Below are positions 1 through 9,298 of a stretch of DNA of 64,000 nt, in pieces. The position numbers were made by a program, and so were the translations under genes. How positions within the stretch are numbered: position 1 is the stretch's first letter; every line of letters begins with the position of its first letter. Location: positions 2,728,001-2,792,000 of the forward strand of contig NZ_CP104285.1 of assembly GCF_025244905.1 (NCBI RefSeq), written 5' to 3'. This stretch comes from Enterobacter mori (GTDB lineage Bacteria; Pseudomonadota; Gammaproteobacteria; Enterobacterales; Enterobacteriaceae). A model generated the notes under the pieces. It was given only the letters and a program-made list of their open reading frames with translations. It did no database searches and was not told the origin of the DNA.

Positions 1-168
1 GTTGCAACTGCACTGGCCATCGGCTGCGCTACGTTAATTATGTCAACGCTGGGGATGATGGTGGGTCGGTTTATCGGCCCGCTGCTGGGCAAGCGAGCCG
101 AAATTTTGGGCGGTATCGTGTTAATCGGTATTGGCGCTCAAATCCTCTGGGCGCATTTCGCCGGTTAA
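1..168 (+). CDS. mntP: Manganese exporter MntP, C-terminal end (partial)
   Basis: Only the last 55 codons are present; the start lies outside the window. The encoded tail is hydrophobic with small-residue helices ([16 protein letters not shown], then [14 protein letters not shown]) and ends HFAG, closely resembling the last two membrane helices of MntP (YebN), the inner-membrane Mn(II) efflux pump. Its position next to rlmA is the same as in E. coli. The manganese riboswitch known upstream of mntP would be outside this window. The stop codon overlaps the end of the convergent rlmA gene by 4 bp. Confidence 0.93.
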   Translation, partial: VATALAIGCATLIMSTLGMMVGRFIGPLLGKRAEILGGIVLIGIGAQILWAHFAG

Positions 169-980
169 ACCTCGCGCTGCCAGACGTGGATACTGAAATC
201 AGTCTGGCAGCGAAAAACGGTCTGCTTTGATAACGTTTCCCACACCTCTGGTTTTGCCCGCCATGCGAACGGCGTCATCTGCAGCAACGCTACGGCCTCC
301 TCCCCATTGAGATCCATTTCATACGCCACAGTGTGTTCCTGTTGCAGCATAAAACCCGGCAGCTGTTCAGAGTGAGGCGCGTGCAAACGTACTTCGTCGT
401 AAATCAGCCCTTTCAATTCCATCAGATGCCGTGGTCCTGGCGTGACGGTGATCACCCAGCCACCCGGTTTCACCACGCGCGCCAGCTCTTCCGCTTTGCA
501 GGGAGCATAGATACGGATAATAGCGTCCATGCTGGCGTCGTCAAACGGCAGCCGGTGGCTGGATGCCACACAAAACGTCACGGCAGAATAGCGTTTTGCC
601 GCCGCGCGAATCGCCACTTTTGCCACATCCAGACCAAACGTCTCCGCGCCCTTCTCGCGGGCAATCTCTGCAAACGTTGCCGTGTAGTAGCCTTCGCCAC
701 AGCCGATATCCAGCACAGCGGTAGCATTATCAGGCAGGTGATGCGCCAGTAACTGTGCAACGGTATCACGAAGCGGCTGGTAATGTCCTGCATCCAGAAA
801 CGCACGGCGCGCCTGCATCATCTCTGCACTATCACCCGGATCGCGGGAGCGCTTGTGCTGCACAGGGAGAAGATTCACGTACCCTTCCTTCGCCATATCA
901 AACTGATGTCCCTGCGGACAGGTAAAGCTTTTCTCTGAGCGCAGCAGACGCGCATGGCAAAGGGGACAACTGAAGGACAT
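165..980 (-). CDS. rlmA: 23S rRNA (guanine745-N1)-methyltransferase RlmA
   Basis: 271 aa. Methylates G745 of 23S rRNA in the cytoplasm. The N-terminus carries the expected zinc site (C5, C8, C21, H25), followed by the SAM-binding motif VLDIGCGEG at about residues 89-97 and a class I methyltransferase fold. I placed the start at MSFSCPLC because the family begins there; the reading frame is open 8 codons further upstream, which would add a non-conserved stretch. Convergent with mntP, 4 bp overlap. No close upstream partner on the same strand apart from the PBP3 paralogue 68 bp away. Confidence 0.95.
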   Translation of the reverse strand: MSFSCPLCHARLLRSEKSFTCPQGHQFDMAKEGYVNLLPVQHKRSRDPGDSAEMMQARRAFLDAGHYQPLRDTVAQLLAHHLPDNATAVLDIGCGEGYYTATFAEIAREKGAETFGLDVAKVAIRAAAKRYSAVTFCVASSHRLPFDDASMDAIIRIYAPCKAEELARVVKPGGWVITVTPGPRHLMELKGLIYDEVRLHAPHSEQLPGFMLQQEHTVAYEMDLNGEEAVALLQMTPFAWRAKPEVWETLSKQTVFRCQTDFSIHVWQREV

Positions 981-1048
981 GACAACTCCGGGGGCATAAA
1001 CCAAAGGGCGAAGTGTACCGCTATTCGCCCGTCTTATAAACGCCTGGG

Positions 1049-2767
1049 TTAACGCATGACGATAAGGTGGGCAGAATCCGCCGGTAGACCATCCGGTCTC
1101 ACATTCTCCAGACGCAGCACGTTGCCCATAATTTCGCTGAACACCGGCGCGGAGACGGCACCGCCGTAGTAGGCGCCGTTTTGAGGATCGTTAATGACAA
1201 CCACCAGCGCAAAGCGCGGATCGCTGGCAGGCGCAACGCCAGCAGTATAGGCGACATATTTATCGACATATTTCCCGCCGTCATCAATCTTCTTCGCCGT
1301 CCCGGTTTTCACCGCCACGCGATAATCACGCACTGCGGCCTTAACACCGCCGCCACCCGGCAGTGCAACGCTTTCCATCATATGTTCGACTTCATGCGCA
1401 ATCGCCTCTGGCATCACCCGGTGCCCCATAACGGGAGGATCAATGCGGGTAATAGAGAGTGGGCGCTCAAGACCAAAGCCACCGATAGTGGCGTAAACAT
1501 GCGCCAGTTGAAGCGGCGTAACCATCAGGCCATAGCCGAATGCAAACGTCGCCCTGTCGAGCTGGCTCCAGAATTTACGCTGTGGCAATAGCCCCGCACT
1601 TTCCCCCGTTAAGCCAAGGCCAGTGTTTGTGCCGAAACCAAAGTTTCGGTAGGTATCGATGAGGTGCTGGACCGGCATCGCAAGAGAGAGGCGTGATACG
1701 CCCGTATCGCTCGATTTTTGCAGAATGCCGGTCATCGTCAGTTCCGGGTAGTAGCCCACATCGCGGATACGGTGCCCATCAAGCGTGTACGGGTGGGTGT
1801 CAATCACGCTGTCCGGCTGTACCAGCCCCTGCTGCAGCGCCGTCATCAGCACCAGCGGTTTGACGGTCGAACCCGGTTCGAAGGTATCGCTGATCGCACG
1901 ATTACGAAAATCGTTTAACGTCGCCCCTTCCCGGTTGTTAGGGTTAAAATCCGGATAGCTTGCCATCGCAAGAATTTCGCCCGTCTGAATATTGATTAAT
2001 ACCGACGCCCCCGACTCGGCTTTATTCCACGCCACCGCATTATCGAGCGCATCTTCGGTGATAGTCTGCAGACGCTCATCAATACTCAACTGAATGTTAT
2101 GGGCAGGTACGGGTGCAACTTCCGTCAGATTTTCAACCACGTGCCCGTAGCGGTCTTCCCTCACCTGTCGGACGCCAGGCTTGCCCATCAACTGGGTATT
2201 GAAACTTTTCTCAACACCTTCAATTCCTTGCCCATCAATGTTGGTAAAGCCAATAAGATTGGCCGCCACATGTCCCGCAGGGTAAAAGCGGCGGGATTCA
2301 TCGCGTAAATTAATGCCAGGCAGGTTGAGTTTGTCGATCCACTGCGCCTGTGAAGGATCGACCTGCCGGGCCAGGTAAATAAACCGTCCCTGCGGATTGC
2401 TGTTTATTCGCGACGACAGCGTGCTCAGAGAGAGATGCAGCGCATTGGCCAGCGCCTGCCAGCGGTCGTCAAACCCTACGCCACCTTTTGCCAGTACCGT
2501 TTTAGGATCGGCCCATACCGCCCGGACAGGCACGCTCACCGCCAACGGCCTTCCCTCGCGATCCATGATCATTCCGCGCGGAGCATCAATGGCGACCTCA
2601 CGCAGCGAGCGCATGTCCTCCTGCTTAACCAGATTGTCAGGTTTAACGATTTGCAGCCAGGCCACCCGTCCCAGCAAAAAAGCCAGACTGCAAAAAATAG
2701 CAAAACAAAGCAGAGCAAAACGCGCCGGAGTGAAGTTTCCGGTGGTCATTATGGTTTTCTTTTTCAC
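1049..2767 (-). CDS. FtsI-like class B penicillin-binding protein (PBP3 paralogue, PBP3SAL-type)
   Basis: 572 aa peptidoglycan transpeptidase of the FtsI/PBP3 family. One membrane helix lies at about residues 17-41 ([18 protein letters not shown]), then a dimerisation/linker domain and the transpeptidase domain. Catalytic motifs: S300-T-V-K303, SSD at 352-354 (FtsI has SSN) and KTGT at 487-490. The true ftsI sits in the dcw cluster elsewhere, so this is a second copy. The position between rlmA and cspC is that of the Salmonella gene for PBP3SAL, described as an alternative division transpeptidase used in acidic conditions. GTG start chosen because GAGG lies 5 bases upstream; an in-frame TTG (2791) and ATG (2749) are alternatives. 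Confidence 0.9.
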   Translation of the reverse strand: MKKKTIMTTGNFTPARFALLCFAIFCSLAFLLGRVAWLQIVKPDNLVKQEDMRSLREVAIDAPRGMIMDREGRPLAVSVPVRAVWADPKTVLAKGGVGFDDRWQALANALHLSLSTLSSRINSNPQGRFIYLARQVDPSQAQWIDKLNLPGINLRDESRRFYPAGHVAANLIGFTNIDGQGIEGVEKSFNTQLMGKPGVRQVREDRYGHVVENLTEVAPVPAHNIQLSIDERLQTITEDALDNAVAWNKAESGASVLINIQTGEILAMASYPDFNPNNREGATLNDFRNRAISDTFEPGSTVKPLVLMTALQQGLVQPDSVIDTHPYTLDGHRIRDVGYYPELTMTGILQKSSDTGVSRLSLAMPVQHLIDTYRNFGFGTNTGLGLTGESAGLLPQRKFWSQLDRATFAFGYGLMVTPLQLAHVYATIGGFGLERPLSITRIDPPVMGHRVMPEAIAHEVEHMMESVALPGGGGVKAAVRDYRVAVKTGTAKKIDDGGKYVDKYVAYTAGVAPASDPRFALVVVINDPQNGAYYGGAVSAPVFSEIMGNVLRLENVRPDGLPADSAHLIVMR

Positions 2768-2911
2768 CTGAGCCTCAGGGCTGTTGATCAACGCCCTGAT
2801 TTAACGGGAAAAACCGATCTGAAGGAGGGGAAACAATGCTAATAACTTCGGAGCTTTGCAACAAGTTACTAACAGGAAGAGGAATGGTAATATTTTGAAA
2901 GATAACAGAAT

Positions 2912-2938
2912 AAAAAAGCCCCGCGATAAGCGAGGCTT
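2912..2938 (-). terminator. Rho-independent terminator of yobF-cspC
   Basis: On the minus strand the stem AAGCCTCGC / GCGGGGCTT with loop TTATC is followed by a run of T. It starts about 47 bases after the cspC stop and would end the yobF-cspC message before the PBP3 paralogue. Confidence 0.85.
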
Positions 2939-2985
2939 TATGTCTGAGATTGAAGTGCCAGGCACTTCAGTCAGCAGTGGTTCGA

Positions 2986-3195
2986 TCAGATAGCAGTTAC
3001 GTTAACTGCAGCTGGGCCTTTCTGGCCGTCCTGAATTTCGAACTCAACGTTCTGGCCTTCAGCCAGAGTTTTGAAGCCATTACCCTGGATTGCAGAGAAG
3101 TGTACGAACACATCTTTGCTGCCGTCAGCAGGAGTAATGAAACCAAAACCTTTAGACTCGTTGAACCACTTAACTTGACCTTTAATCTTTGCCAT
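2986..3195 (-). CDS. cspC: Cold-shock-like RNA chaperone CspC
   Basis: 69 aa, the standard length. A single cold-shock domain with RNP1 (KGFGFI) and RNP2 (VFVHF) motifs; binds single-stranded RNA. CspC is constitutive at 37 C in E. coli and has been linked to rpoS mRNA stability and transcription antitermination. Start fixed at ATG 3195 by AAGGA 7 bases upstream. It follows yobF by 12 bases, so the two are probably co-transcribed as in E. coli. Confidence 0.97.
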
Positions 3196-3207
3196 TTGCA
3201 AAATTCC

Positions 3208-3351
3208 TTAGAGTGTTTTCTTAGCCCGCAGGCTTGACTGAGATAAAACTGAGACATTACTGCATGAGGCACTAATATAAGGTTCGGCAGAGAAGCGGTA
3301 TTCAACGACAACGTGTTTACTCAGGACTTCTTTACTGAAAATGCCACACAT
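3208..3351 (-). CDS. yobF: Small stress-associated protein YobF
   Basis: 47 aa, same length as the E. coli small protein, beginning [13 protein letters not shown] and ending RAKKTL. The function is unknown; E. coli YobF accumulates on heat shock and other stresses. It sits directly upstream of cspC. The ribosome-binding site is weak (GAGG about 13 bases before ATG). The frame stays open 15 codons further upstream, but conservation starts at this ATG. Confidence 0.88.
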   Translation of the reverse strand: MCGIFSKEVLSKHVVVEYRFSAEPYISASCSNVSVLSQSSLRAKKTL

Positions 3352-3877
3352 AAACAGAACTGTACCTCGTTTGACCCAAAACGTGTTATCACACACAACG
3401 ATTAATATGGCAAGCCATTTTTAAACGTGTCTCGATCCGCCGCACAAATTCAAACACTGCCCTGGTATGATCCGCACACTTATGCGCAACGATCATGGAC
3501 AGCGTATGTTCTTTACACCGCCACTGCGCTATTACCGCAAGCGCTGTTATCTAAGACTTTTTTACCATAGACCATACATTTCTTGCCGTCCAGATACAGG
3601 GACAACTTTCTTTAGGACATTGATTGATTTAGAACATTTTGTGAAAACTTATGCTCAAATCATTCCAACGCGTCGGTAATGGACAATGCATATTTGGTGT
3701 TAATAAACATACTGACACTGCATTAAAAATCACCAGTGAATAAAGAATATGATGCACCAAAATAATGAAATTTTTATGACTCTGCCTCAAAACAAGGCAA
3801 GCAAAACGTTTCGATAAAAATAAAACAATCCTGAAGGCCTATAAATACAAAATATATGCAACTGTTACGCGCATTGT
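3352..3877. other. 526-bp gene-poor, AT-rich interval
   Basis: Lies between yobF and the MBL hydrolase gene. It is visibly richer in A+T than its surroundings, mostly in the half next to the hydrolase. A 70-codon open frame on the plus strand (3467-3679) has no recognisable similarity, and I do not accept it. The part nearest yobF should hold the yobF-cspC promoter. No terminator hairpin is obvious after the hydrolase stop. Confidence 0.6.
3386..3413 (-). promoter_or_regulatory. Candidate yobF-cspC promoter
   Basis: On the minus strand TTGCCA (3408-3413) and TGATAA (3386-3391) are 16 bases apart, about 35 bases before the yobF start codon. The -35 is good and the -10 weak. This is pattern matching only. 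Confidence 0.3.
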
Positions 3878-4867
3878 TTAAAAGGATAAATATTCGCCAA
3901 TTTTCAGTATCATGAAGGAATTATTAACCGGTGCTACATTATTAAGTGCCTGAGTTAACGCCTGGACTGGTTCATCAAGGGATTCATCTGCCAGTTCAAA
4001 CACGCCCCAATGGATGGGAAAGGCCAGGGGTTGGCCGAGCTGCTGCCATAACGCCACGGCAGACTGCGGGTCCATATGATGGACCGCCATGAACCATTCT
4101 GGTGCATACGCGCCAATCGGCAACGCGGCGGCGTCAATTTTACCCAAACGTTCGGGTATCGATAACAACTCCGGCGAATAGCCCGTATCACCGCTGAACC
4201 AAAAGCGGTGCTTTCGTCCCTCAAAGACCCAACCACACCATAAGGATCGATTCCGGTTCCAGGGGGTACGCATACTCCAGTGCTGCGCCGGAACGGCTGT
4301 CAGGGTAATTCCCTGCCAGGTCATGCTCTGCCACCAGTCGAGTTGTACGATGTGCCTGGCTCCGCGACGGCGAAACCAGTCTGCCAGACCTAAAGGAACA
4401 AACAGCATTACGTCTGGAAAACGCTTCAGGATACGGCGAATGGTTGCATCGTCGAGATGATCGTAGTGATTATGCGAGATAACCACAGCATCAAGCTGCG
4501 CAAGTTGTTCAACAGACAGTGCAGGAGGTGTTTTTCGCAGCGGTCCGGCAAAAGGAAGCGGAGAAGCGCGTCGTGAAAAGACCGGGTCGGTCAGAATGGT
4601 GTTGCCATCCATCTGCACCAGCAGACTCGCGTGTCCAAGCCACCAGACGCCGTCGCCTTGTGGCTGGTCCAGTTCGACCGGTTGCCACCACTGGCGTATG
4701 AAATCGTCATAACCCAGCGCAGGCGGTTTAGGTAAACCTGCCGCTTTCCGCGCCTTACGCCAGCGCTCAACATCGCCGGGCTGATGTCCTACAGATGTGG
4801 TATTGCGAAAGCCATTCGGCGTGTGATGGAGCCGGGAGGGGTCATACCAGGGATTTTTCCAGACCAC
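3878..4867 (-). CDS. MBL-fold metallohydrolase (NAPE-PLD / RomA-like)
   Basis: 329 aa, GTG start chosen because GGGAGG lies 5 bases upstream; a GTG two codons earlier overlaps that ribosome site. Belongs to the metallo-beta-lactamase fold, lactamase_B_2 branch, which includes NAPE-hydrolysing phospholipase D and the RomA proteins of Klebsiella/Enterobacter. Visible metal ligands: HNHYDH at about 132-137, SGDTG and FPIHWG further on. The N-terminus (KNPWYDPSRLHHTPNGF) is typical of this branch. No signal peptide is apparent. It follows yebO by 28 bases on the same strand, so may be read with yebO and mgrB. The substrate is unknown. The ramA gene that accompanies romA elsewhere is not here. Confidence 0.82.
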   Translation of the reverse strand: MVWKNPWYDPSRLHHTPNGFRNTTSVGHQPGDVERWRKARKAAGLPKPPALGYDDFIRQWWQPVELDQPQGDGVWWLGHASLLVQMDGNTILTDPVFSRRASPLPFAGPLRKTPPALSVEQLAQLDAVVISHNHYDHLDDATIRRILKRFPDVMLFVPLGLADWFRRRGARHIVQLDWWQSMTWQGITLTAVPAQHWSMRTPWNRNRSLWCGWVFEGRKHRFWFSGDTGYSPELLSIPERLGKIDAAALPIGAYAPEWFMAVHHMDPQSAVALWQQLGQPLAFPIHWGVFELADESLDEPVQALTQALNNVAPVNNSFMILKIGEYLSF

Positions 4868-4895
4868 GGCCACCTCCCGCGAGTTACATTACCGA

Positions 4896-5186
4896 TTATC
4901 GTTCAGCCACCAGACGGATAAAGTCGTCTTCATCTTCTTTGTCTGCAACGACCGCTTCTTTAGGGGCTTCTTTCTCTTCTGGTTCGTTTGCTTCGCACAG
5001 ACGGCGCAGCAGCGCATTTTGGCGCTTTTGCTGATCGAGCAGCGCTTCAAGCAACTCAATTTGCTCGTTCGTGCGCGAGCTGGCACGGTTGACGAAAAAC
5101 CAAATGACCAGCCCTGCGACAAGAATAACCAACGAGACCATCAGGGATGCCAGATTTAGCAGCCCTGAATTCATTAACTCACCCAT
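4896..5186 (-). CDS. yebO: Conserved membrane protein YebO
   Basis: 96 aa. One N-terminal membrane helix (about residues 10-32), then a polar, probably coiled-coil segment (SSRTNEQIELLEALLDQQ) that is almost invariant with E. coli YebO, an acidic linker that differs, and the conserved end IRLVAER. The function is unknown. It lies 74 bases after mgrB with no terminator between, suggesting co-transcription. Confidence 0.9.
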   Translation of the reverse strand: MGELMNSGLLNLASLMVSLVILVAGLVIWFFVNRASSRTNEQIELLEALLDQQKRQNALLRRLCEANEPEEKEAPKEAVVADKEDEDDFIRLVAER

Positions 5187-5260
5187 TTCACCACCTCAAT
5201 AAAAACGCCCATTTTACCACTGGCGCGAAGGAAGGAAATGACCTTAGGAAAAAATGCGTC

Positions 5261-5404
5261 TTACCACGGAATAAACTGGTTGATTGCGCAAACGCCGCTA
5301 AAAAACTGTACATCCTGATCGCACATCACGTTGATAGTCTGTGTCCACAGCACCACACATGCCACCAACACGATAACCAGAATTACCCAGCGTATTTTTT
5401 TCAC
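5261..5404 (-). CDS. mgrB: PhoQ feedback inhibitor MgrB (intact)
   Basis: 47 aa with a GTG start. Translated by hand it reads [20 protein letters not shown], then a periplasmic part with the two cysteines of MgrB (VMCDQD and GVCAIN) and the conserved end NQFIPW. MgrB is a small inner-membrane protein that binds PhoQ and dampens PhoPQ signalling; loss of it raises polymyxin resistance in Klebsiella and relatives. Here the gene is complete with no insertion or premature stop. The GTG start and small size mean it is easily missed by gene finders. Confidence 0.95.
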   Translation of the reverse strand: MKKIRWVILVIVLVACVVLWTQTINVMCDQDVQFFSGVCAINQFIPW

Positions 5405-5505
5405 TCCACTCTCCGTTTTATGACCCGAGGCAGCCAGGTTATCACGGCTATCTTAAACAGCGTCTAACTGTACCCTCATCAAACTCTTTTCGGAATCGTG
5501 CACTT

Positions 5506-5522
5506 GTTTCAATGAATAAACA
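5506..5522 (-). promoter_or_regulatory. Possible PhoP box upstream of mgrB
   Basis: On the minus strand TGTTTA is followed after 5 bases by TGAAAC, the 11-base periodicity of a PhoP box. The first hexamer fits (T/G)GTTTA well and the second poorly. mgrB is a known PhoP target, which is the main reason to suggest it. Confidence 0.35.
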
Positions 5523-5563
5523 GGTTAGGCTAAATGCATGACAACAACGATAAAGAGGCAATG

Positions 5564-5803
5564 ATGCATTTAATCATTCGGACTATTATTGCACTGGCCG
5601 TTCTCTGGACTGGCCTTCTGTTAACCGGATATGGCGTGCTTGTGGGGAGCACCGAGAACGCCGCAGGATTAGGTATCAAGTGTAAATATCTGACTGCCCA
5701 GGGCATGAGTACCGCGCAGTATATCCACTCGGACAGTGGGATCATCGGTTTGACCAACTGCCCAGTCCTGCGTAAATCGTCCGTTGTGATTGATAATGGC
5801 TAA
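5564..5803 (+). CDS. yobH: Conserved small protein YobH
   Basis: 79 aa, the E. coli length. An N-terminal hydrophobic helix (IIRTIIALAVLWTGLLLTGYG) acts as signal or anchor; the remainder would be periplasmic and contains two cysteines (IKCKYL, TNCPVL) that could form a disulfide. The function is unknown. Two ATGs lie side by side; the second (5564) is chosen because AGAGG is then 5-6 bases away and because the family starts there. Divergent from mgrB. Confidence 0.88.
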   Translation: MHLIIRTIIALAVLWTGLLLTGYGVLVGSTENAAGLGIKCKYLTAQGMSTAQYIHSDSGIIGLTNCPVLRKSSVVIDNG

Positions 5804-5825
5804 ATTTCGCTGAACCACATCCATG

Positions 5826-5854
5826 AAAAACGCCGCAAATGCGGCGTTTTTTTA
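5826..5854. terminator. Bidirectional terminator between yobH and kdgR
   Basis: AAAAACGCCGC-AAAT-GCGGCGTTTTTTT: a perfect GC stem flanked by A and T runs, so it can serve yobH on the plus strand and kdgR on the minus strand. Confidence 0.9.
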
Positions 5855-5866
5855 TCTCTGCCAGGG

Positions 5867-6658
5867 TTAAAACGGATAATCGTTATAGCCCATCTGCTCA
5901 GAGATTTTACGCGCGGCGGTATGAAGAATAGCCACGTACTCATGCAGTCGTTCTTCGGAGAAGCGCAGCGTCGGGAATGAGATACTCAGGCCGGCAATAA
6001 CAACACCGAAGCGGTCGAACACAGGTACGCCAATGCAACGCAGCCCTTCTTCCTGTTCTTCGTTATCTTCCCCGTATCCCTGCTCACGCACTTTATCCAG
6101 CACCGCTAATAGCTCATCAGTGGTGGTGATGGTGCGCTCCGTGCTGCGTTTGTATTCTACGCCAGAGAGGATCTGTTCCACCTCTTCACGGTCGCGCCAT
6201 GCCAGCAGTACTTTACCAATGGCGGTACTGTAGAGCGGGTTACGGCGACCAATGCGCGAATACATGCGCAGGTTATACATAGAATCAATTTTATGGATGT
6301 AAACAATGCTGTCCTCATCCAGTGCGCCAAGGTGGACAGTTTCTTTTGTCAGACGAGAAAGTTCGCGCATTTGAATATCCGCACTGCGGATCAGATCAAC
6401 GTTTTGCAGGGCACGGGCACCCAGTTCGAACAGCTTCAGCGTCAGCGAGTATTTTTCAGATTCGCCTTCCTGCGCAACATAGCCCAGTGACTTCATGGTT
6501 TGCAAAAAGCGATAAACGGTGCTTTTCGACATCATCACACGCTGCGACAACTCTGTAATACCAATTTCACGCTCTTCTCCGAGCGCCTGTAAGATGCCAA
6601 ACACCTTCAGCACGGAAGAAACAGAATCTGGCTGCTTATCCAAATCTGCAATTGCCAT
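5867..6658 (-). CDS. kdgR: Transcriptional repressor KdgR (IclR family)
   Basis: 263 aa, standard length. IclR-type winged helix-turn-helix near residues 15-70 (ITELSQRVMMSKSTVYRFL), then the IclR effector domain (IGRRNPLYSTAIGK; GLRCIGVPVFD). Represses genes for pectin, oligogalacturonide and 2-keto-3-deoxygluconate use and is released by KDG. Probable targets in this window are eda and the rhiT-rhiN pair, the latter with a KdgR-like box at 56092. Divergent from yebQ over 178 bp; ends at a bidirectional terminator. Confidence 0.96.
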   Translation of the reverse strand: MAIADLDKQPDSVSSVLKVFGILQALGEEREIGITELSQRVMMSKSTVYRFLQTMKSLGYVAQEGESEKYSLTLKLFELGARALQNVDLIRSADIQMRELSRLTKETVHLGALDEDSIVYIHKIDSMYNLRMYSRIGRRNPLYSTAIGKVLLAWRDREEVEQILSGVEYKRSTERTITTTDELLAVLDKVREQGYGEDNEEQEEGLRCIGVPVFDRFGVVIAGLSISFPTLRFSEERLHEYVAILHTAARKISEQMGYNDYPF

Positions 6659-6836
6659 TTATCACCTCATGGAGAGTGTTTTATAAAAATCAGAACCGGT
6701 TTTTATTATAAATTCCCCTCATGCTAGCTGCAATCAATCCTCGTTTACTTCGTTACAAATCTGCGACATAAAACGGAATTAACAGTGCTAAAATAGTTAC
6801 CCTGAGAATAATTTCCTACCGAGCTATTCACCCATA

Positions 6837-8210
6837 ATGCAAAAAATCCTTTCCGATGGTCTGCCTTTGCCCCAGCGTTACGGCGCTATTGCGACGATTA
6901 TCATCGGCATTTCCATGGCCGTTCTCGACGGTGCCATTGCTAACGTTGCCCTGCCAACAATTGCCAGCGATCTGCAGGCCTCCCCCGCCAGTTCAATCTG
7001 GATCGTCAACGCTTACCAGATAGCTATTGTGGTTTCGCTGCTCTCATTCTCTTTTCTGGGCGACATGTTCGGCTATCGCCGGGTTTATCAGTGCGGGCTG
7101 ATGGTTTTTACCCTGACCTCACTCTTCTGCGCCCTTTCAGATTCGCTGCACACCCTGACGATAGCCCGTATTGCCCAGGGTTTTGGCGGCGCGGCGCTAA
7201 TGAGCGTCAACACCGCGCTGATCCGCTTAATCTACCCTCAGCGCCATTTAGGGCGCGGTATGGGAATCAACTCCTTTATTGTCGCGGTCTCTTCTGCCGC
7301 CGGACCGACTATTGCGGCGGCCATTCTTTCTGTCGCCTCCTGGCAATGGCTTTTCGCCATCAACGTGCCGCTTGGCATCGTCGCGATCGTTTTTGCCCTG
7401 CGCTATCTCCCTGGTAATGGCCCGAAAAGCACCATGCCCCGCTTTGATCTGCCCAGTGCGGTAATGAATGCCCTAACCTTTGGCCTGCTGATCACTGCTC
7501 TGAGCGGGTTTGCTCAGGGTCAGTCGTTAGCGCTTACCGGCGCAGAACTTGCCGCTCTGCTGGTTGTAGGCTTTTTCTTTGTGCGTCGCCAGCTTGCACT
7601 GCCGGTACCATTGTTGCCGGTAGACCTGCTGCGTATTCCCCTTTTTTCACTCTCTATTTGCACCTCGATCTGTTCGTTCTGTGCCCAGATGCTGGCGCTG
7701 GTTTCCCTGCCCTTCTTCCTGCAGAGTGTGGTCGGTCGTTCTGAGGTTGAAACCGGGCTGCTGTTAACGCCATGGCCGCTGGCGACGATGGTGATGGCCC
7801 CGCTGGCCGGGTATTTGATCGAACGCGTGCATGCCGGACTGCTGGGTGCAATCGGGCTGGCAGTGATGGCAACCGGCTTGTTTGCCCTGGCTCTGCTTCC
7901 CTCATCGCCTACGGATCTGGATATTATCTGGCGCATGATCCTGTGCGGTGCGGGTTTTGGTCTGTTCCAGTCGCCAAACAATCACACCATTATCACTTCC
8001 GCACCGCCCCATCGCAGCGGGGGAGCCAGCGGCATGCTCGGCACGGCGCGCCTGCTGGGCCAAAGTACCGGTGCTGCACTGGTTGCGCTGATGTTTAACC
8101 TTGCCGGGCAGAATGGTAACCACGTTGCGCTCCTGACCGCAGGGTTCCTTGCTACCCTCGCGGGCATAATTAGCGGACTTCGGATCGCCCAGCCCGGCGT
8201 GAAGGCATAA
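6837..8210 (+). CDS. yebQ: MFS transporter YebQ (DHA2 type)
   Basis: 457 aa inner-membrane drug:proton antiporter-like protein, equal in length to E. coli YebQ. Motif D1 (LDGAIANVALP, residues 30-40), motif A (GDMFGYRR, 75-82) and motif C-like glycine-rich helix 5 (SSAAGPTIAA) support the DHA2, 14-helix group that also includes SmvA. The physiological substrate is unknown. Transcribed divergently from kdgR, an arrangement shared with E. coli. The ribosome site before ATG 6837 is weak. Confidence 0.9.
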   Translation: MQKILSDGLPLPQRYGAIATIIIGISMAVLDGAIANVALPTIASDLQASPASSIWIVNAYQIAIVVSLLSFSFLGDMFGYRRVYQCGLMVFTLTSLFCALSDSLHTLTIARIAQGFGGAALMSVNTALIRLIYPQRHLGRGMGINSFIVAVSSAAGPTIAAAILSVASWQWLFAINVPLGIVAIVFALRYLPGNGPKSTMPRFDLPSAVMNALTFGLLITALSGFAQGQSLALTGAELAALLVVGFFFVRRQLALPVPLLPVDLLRIPLFSLSICTSICSFCAQMLALVSLPFFLQSVVGRSEVETGLLLTPWPLATMVMAPLAGYLIERVHAGLLGAIGLAVMATGLFALALLPSSPTDLDIIWRMILCGAGFGLFQSPNNHTIITSAPPHRSGGASGMLGTARLLGQSTGAALVALMFNLAGQNGNHVALLTAGFLATLAGIISGLRIAQPGVKA

Positions 8211-8248
8211 AAAAAGCCGGGCGGAGTACTCTCCAGCCCGGCTTTTTT
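8211..8248. terminator. Bidirectional terminator between yebQ and htpX
   Basis: AAAAAGCCGGGC ... GCCCGGCTTTTTT with a 13-base loop; A run on one side and T run on the other, between two convergent genes. Confidence 0.9.
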
Positions 8249-8261
8249 CGGTCTCTTCGCG

Positions 8262-9143
8262 TTACTTCAGGTATTCGCCACTGCGCAGCGCTTCGATACG
8301 TTTATCGAGCGGCGGGTGAGACATAAAGAGCTCACTGAGTGATTTCGATTTACCGTTAATGCAGAAGGCCATCATGCTGCTCGCTTCCTGCGGCTCGTAG
8401 CTGGTCTTCAGACGCTGCAGCGCAGCAATCATTTTCTCACGCCCTACCAGTTTTGCAGAGCCCGCATCCGCGTGGAATTCACGGTGACGTGAGAACCACA
8501 TGGTAATGATGCTTGCCAGAATACCGAACACCAGCTCAAGTACCATCGAAACAGCGAAATAGATCAGCGGGTTGCCGTTGCTCTCTTCACCTTCGTCGCG
8601 GTTGCCCCCCATAAAGCCTGCCGCGATTTGCGCCAGGATACGAGAGATGAAGATCACGAAGGTGTTCACCACGCCCTGAATCAGGGTCATGGTTACCATA
8701 TCACCGTTCGCGATATGGCTGATTTCGTGAGCGATAACCGCTTCGGCTTCGTCACGGCTCATGTTCTGCAGCAGACCGGTGCTGACGGCAACCAGAGACG
8801 CATCTCGACGTGCCCCCGTTGCGAAGGCGTTAATGTCCGGTGCATGGTAAATAGCAACCTGAGGCATCGCGATGCCTGCCTGCTTTGACTGCTGAGCCAC
8901 CGTGCTCATCAGCCACTGTTCCATATCATTACGCGGCTGCTCGATAACTTCACCACCGACTGATTTCAGCGCCATCCACTTCGACATCAGCAGTGAGATG
9001 AATGAGCCACCAAAACCAAACAGCAGCGCCATAATCAACAGACCCTGAACGCTGCTCGACTGAATTCCTGTCAGGCTTAGCACCAGCCCGAATACCACCA
9101 TAACCGCCAGGTTGGTGAGCAGGAAGAGCGCGATTCGCATCAT
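8262..9143 (-). CDS. htpX: Membrane zinc metalloprotease HtpX
   Basis: 293 aa, M48 family. Four hydrophobic segments (two N-terminal, two after the active site), zinc motif HEISH at 139-143 and the downstream glutamate ligand region [11 protein letters not shown]. Works with FtsH in quality control of inner-membrane proteins; the Cpx envelope-stress system controls it in E. coli. Length and sequence are nearly the same as K-12. The double-Met start (MMRIALFL) is conserved. Confidence 0.97.
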   Translation of the reverse strand: MMRIALFLLTNLAVMVVFGLVLSLTGIQSSSVQGLLIMALLFGFGGSFISLLMSKWMALKSVGGEVIEQPRNDMEQWLMSTVAQQSKQAGIAMPQVAIYHAPDINAFATGARRDASLVAVSTGLLQNMSRDEAEAVIAHEISHIANGDMVTMTLIQGVVNTFVIFISRILAQIAAGFMGGNRDEGEESNGNPLIYFAVSMVLELVFGILASIITMWFSRHREFHADAGSAKLVGREKMIAALQRLKTSYEPQEASSMMAFCINGKSKSLSELFMSHPPLDKRIEALRSGEYLK

Positions 9144-9298
9144 AATTTTCTTTTAACCTCTGTTTAACAAAACGCACTATGCGATTACCCACATCGTATG
9201 GGTATTGTGGCTATTTTCAAGGATTCGAGGGGTGTAAGTCACCAGAAAGACACAACTTTACACAATTGAAGATCAGCTTGACGAGAGGAAGCAGAACT

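Noticed and set aside
3467..3679. 70-codon plus-strand open frame in the AT-rich gap
   Set aside because: It has an ATG but no good ribosome site, no similarity I recognise and unlikely composition (many R, Y, H). Could only be revived by transcript or peptide data.
6680..6712. Near-palindrome around AACCGGTT between kdgR and yebQ, considered as a KdgR autoregulatory box
   Set aside because: The half-sites do not have the GAAAC-N3-GTTTC spacing of KdgR; the palindrome centre is directly AACC/GGTT.
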